A DNA stretch of 16,786 nucleotides from assembly GCA_002296965.1 (NCBI GenBank), contig DBIW01000039.1:4818-21603 (forward strand). The letters are read 5' to 3'. The position numbers and the translations under genes were made by a program. The notes under the pieces were generated by a model, which saw only the letters and a list, made by a program, of their open reading frames with translations, was not told where the DNA came from and did not search any database. Every line of letters starts with the position of its first letter. The first letter of the stretch is position 1. Positions 15,471 to 16,786 of the stretch are shown here, one piece after another. This stretch comes from Treponema sp. UBA792 (GTDB lineage Bacteria > Spirochaetota > Spirochaetia > Treponematales > Treponemataceae).

Positions 15471-16175
15471 TCAGAATTTCAGTTCATATCCCGCGCCAAG
15501 ATTCAGAAGTCCCCGGCTGAAAAGGTCTGTCTGATCGCCGTTATCTGACAAATTCCTTGTGTTCGCAAAGTCAAACATATAGCGCAAATCCGCCACGATG
15601 AAACCGGGTCCCAGTTTATAGCCGGCATTCACATCGAAAACCATTCCGAAATTCGCGCCGTTCAGTTTGTATGCGCCGTCGGAGGAGCCTGTACTTGATT
15701 TTCCGTTCACAGTCATTGTGGTCGTCGAAGTCCATTTTCCGTCAAAAGGAAAAGATACGAAAATTCCGGCGCCAAGCCCGAATTTCCAGGATTTCGCCAG
15801 ATTCATGTTGTATGTGACAATAACCGGAATATCTATGGACGATGCGCTGCGGGTCACCTCTGTTGCCGTTGAAGACTTCAAAAATATTGTGTTGCCGCTA
15901 GTAGTATAGTTTACCGCCGCGCCGTTGTTGAAATTCACATCAAATTCCGGTTGAATTCCAAGTTTTCCGCTTCCAAGTTTCAGCAGCCCGAAATCAGCAT
16001 AAATTCCGAAGCCGCCGCCCACATTTCCGCTGTTTTTGTCAGCAGAATCATATCCGCAGGCCTTAGAACCCACACCGAAATTCACATTGCCTCTTGCACC
16101 GACCGAAATATCGAGCGCGGAAAGCATTCCCAAACAGAACATGGCGGATACAATCGCCGCCACAATTTTTTTCAT
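15471..16175 (-). CDS. Outer-membrane beta-barrel protein (porin-like)
   Basis: This 234-residue protein has the signal peptide MKKIVAAIVSAMFCLGMLSA followed by LDISVGARGN, so it is exported. The mature part is rich in Gly, Asn and alternating hydrophobic residues in repeated amphipathic strands (for example GGGFGIYADFGLLKLG, SSIDIPVIVTYNM, GFIVADLRYMFDF), and the chain ends LGAGYELKF. A terminal Phe on an amphipathic strand is the usual signal for outer-membrane barrel insertion. It resembles the small eight-strand barrels of the OmpW/porin-like group, but I cannot name a substrate. The ATG at 16175 follows GGAGG; a TTG five codons upstream overlaps that site and is rejected. It converges on the pnr operon. 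Confidence 0.82.
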   Translation of the reverse strand: MKKIVAAIVSAMFCLGMLSALDISVGARGNVNFGVGSKACGYDSADKNSGNVGGGFGIYADFGLLKLGSGKLGIQPEFDVNFNNGAAVNYTTSGNTIFLKSSTATEVTRSASSIDIPVIVTYNMNLAKSWKFGLGAGIFVSFPFDGKWTSTTTMTVNGKSSTGSSDGAYKLNGANFGMVFDVNAGYKLGPGFIVADLRYMFDFANTRNLSDNGDQTDLFSRGLLNLGAGYELKF

Positions 16176-16207
16176 CTTAAATACCTCCAAGTATTAAAGT
16201 ATTTCAA

Positions 16208-16236
16208 AATATACACACAAATTCTGTTTTTACCAA
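16208..16236 (-). promoter_or_regulatory. Sigma70-type promoter of the beta-barrel gene
   Basis: On the minus strand, TTGGTA (16236-16231), a 17-base spacer, and TATATT (16213-16208). The predicted start near 16201 gives a leader of about 26 bases containing GGAGG. Confidence 0.6.
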
Positions 16237-16365
16237 ATGATTCTCCCGAAAACATTATAAATCCAATAAATTTAATTTTTTTCAGCCATAGACAAAACTT
16301 AAATTCACTTCTAAAAGCGCCGAAAACAATGCATTTATCGCAAAACTGATTTTAAAATATTTCAC

Positions 16366-16394
16366 TTTACGCAACATACATAAAGGTTTAGAAT
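16366..16394 (+). promoter_or_regulatory. Candidate sigma70-type promoter of ilvC
   Basis: TTTACG (16366-16371), a 17-base spacer, and TAGAAT (16389-16394). The predicted start near 16401 would give a leader of about 165 bases that carries the structured element at 16415-16507. Bases 16237-16365, between this and the divergent promoter, are AT-rich; I see nothing else in them. Confidence 0.45.
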
Positions 16395-16414
16395 AAACGC
16401 ATAAGAAATGCAAA

Positions 16415-16507
16415 GCGGTAGGGATAGAAGTGGCTTGTTGCGGAACGAAGTGAAGCAATGGAGCGCGGAACCACGGATAGCCCGACGGCAACTTGTTGCC
16501 GGACCGC
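16415..16507 (+). repeat. Structured intergenic element in the ilvC leader, probable dispersed repeat
   Basis: This roughly 95-base block is GC-rich amid AT-rich DNA. The outer arms GCGGT (16415-16419) and ACCGC (16503-16507) pair, and so do GTGG (16430-16433) and CCAC (16471-16474). TTGC (16438-16441) can pair with GCAA (16455-16458). A hairpin CGGCAA-CTTG-TTGCCG spans 16486-16501. GCGGAAC occurs twice (16440 and 16465). The layout, TAGGGATAGAAG at the left and GGATAGCCCGACGGC at the right, resembles from memory structured intergenic repeats seen in many copies in treponeme and Bacteroidota genomes. Only one copy is in this window. No T tract follows on the plus strand, so it is not a simple terminator. 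Confidence 0.5.
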
Positions 16508-16565
16508 CCGAAAAAAATATTTAGCCGTTTGTCAATTTTCAATCGGCGCAAAACAGGAGATTTTT

Positions 16566-16786
16566 ATGGGAAACAATTATTTCAATTCAATTCCGTGGCG
16601 CGAGGCTCGCCTGCAGCTCGGACACTGCCGCTCAATGGCAAAAGAGGAATTCGCTGACGGAGTAAACGCCCTCAAAGGCAAAAAAATCGTAATCGTAGGA
16701 TGCGGCGCTCAGGGCTTGAACCAGGGACTTTGCTTGCGCGACTCTGGACTTGATGTTTCTTACGCTTTGCGCGAATCTGCAATCGC
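16566..16786 (+). CDS. ilvC: Ketol-acid reductoisomerase (acetohydroxy acid isomeroreductase), 5' part
   Basis: Only the first 73 codons are in the window, and the frame is open to the edge. The enzyme isomerises and reduces acetolactate and acetohydroxybutyrate in valine, isoleucine and leucine synthesis, using NADPH and Mg2+. The start, MGNNYFNS, followed by [24 protein letters not shown], and the dinucleotide loop [25 protein letters not shown] closely match the long, class II enzymes such as E. coli IlvC; class I enzymes differ here. The ATG at 16566 follows AGGAGA. Whether other ilv genes follow is outside the view. Confidence 0.95.
   Translation, partial: MGNNYFNSIPWREARLQLGHCRSMAKEEFADGVNALKGKKIVIVGCGAQGLNQGLCLRDSGLDVSYALRESAI

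Noticed and set aside
16408..16524. A 38-codon frame spanning the whole structured element before ilvC, considered as a leader peptide
   Set aside because: It has no Shine-Dalgarno and no run of Val, Leu or Ile codons, and no terminator or antiterminator pair follows, so branched-chain attenuation is not supported. The frame is best explained by the repeat being open by chance.
16282..16551. Minus-strand frame of 89 codons across the intergenic region before ilvC
   Set aside because: It runs through the structured element, the ilvC promoter region and AT-rich DNA, with no ribosome-binding site and no recognisable protein features.

Overview
The window reads as a chromosomal segment of a fibre-degrading treponeme (Spirochaetota, probably a rumen or gut Treponema). 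The evidence is a complete purine-nucleoside ABC transporter operon laid out like the T. pallidum pnr locus, tRNA genes that do not encode CCA, a secreted GH10 xylanase, and an outer-membrane beta-barrel protein ending in Phe. The genus is an inference from gene content; no rRNA is present. Nearly every base is accounted for, and I see no insertion sequence, prophage or CRISPR array.

Layout. Bases 1-81 hold the 3' end of an initiator tRNA-fMet and its terminator. Bases 139-5179 are a minus-strand block, in order of transcription: GH10 xylanase, dnaX, and a four-repeat S1-domain RNA-binding protein. Bases 5311-5467 are a self-contained tRNA-Asn unit on the plus strand (promoter, tRNA, terminator). 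Bases 5533-11014 carry four plus-strand housekeeping genes: 5-formyl-THF cyclo-ligase, IMP dehydrogenase, an RNase II-family exoribonuclease that begins with TTG one base after the IMPDH stop, and a lysine-type aspartate kinase, followed by a strong terminator. Bases 11079-15462 are the pnr operon: lipoprotein receptor, double ABC ATPase and two permeases, behind a strong promoter studded with two identical AT palindromes. A beta-barrel protein (15471-16175, minus) converges on it with an 8-bp gap. After a divergent intergenic region of about 390 bp with two promoters and a structured element, ilvC begins at 16566 and runs off the window.

How the genes fit together. IMPDH (de novo GMP synthesis) and the nucleoside importer (salvage) are both about purine supply. 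The xylanase and the beta-barrel belong to life on plant polymer in the gut. Aspartate kinase and ilvC serve amino-acid synthesis. DnaX, the S1 protein and the RNase are core DNA and RNA machinery.

Most worth a second look: a dispersed-repeat-like structured element in the ilvC leader; twin 12-bp palindromes exactly 21 bp apart around the pnr -10 box; a dnaX promoter whose predicted +1 falls on the A of the ATG (leaderless mRNA); an IMPDH strikingly like that of the protist Tritrichomonas foetus; and a strong excess of GAATTC. I found no convincing new multi-gene defence or mobile system here.
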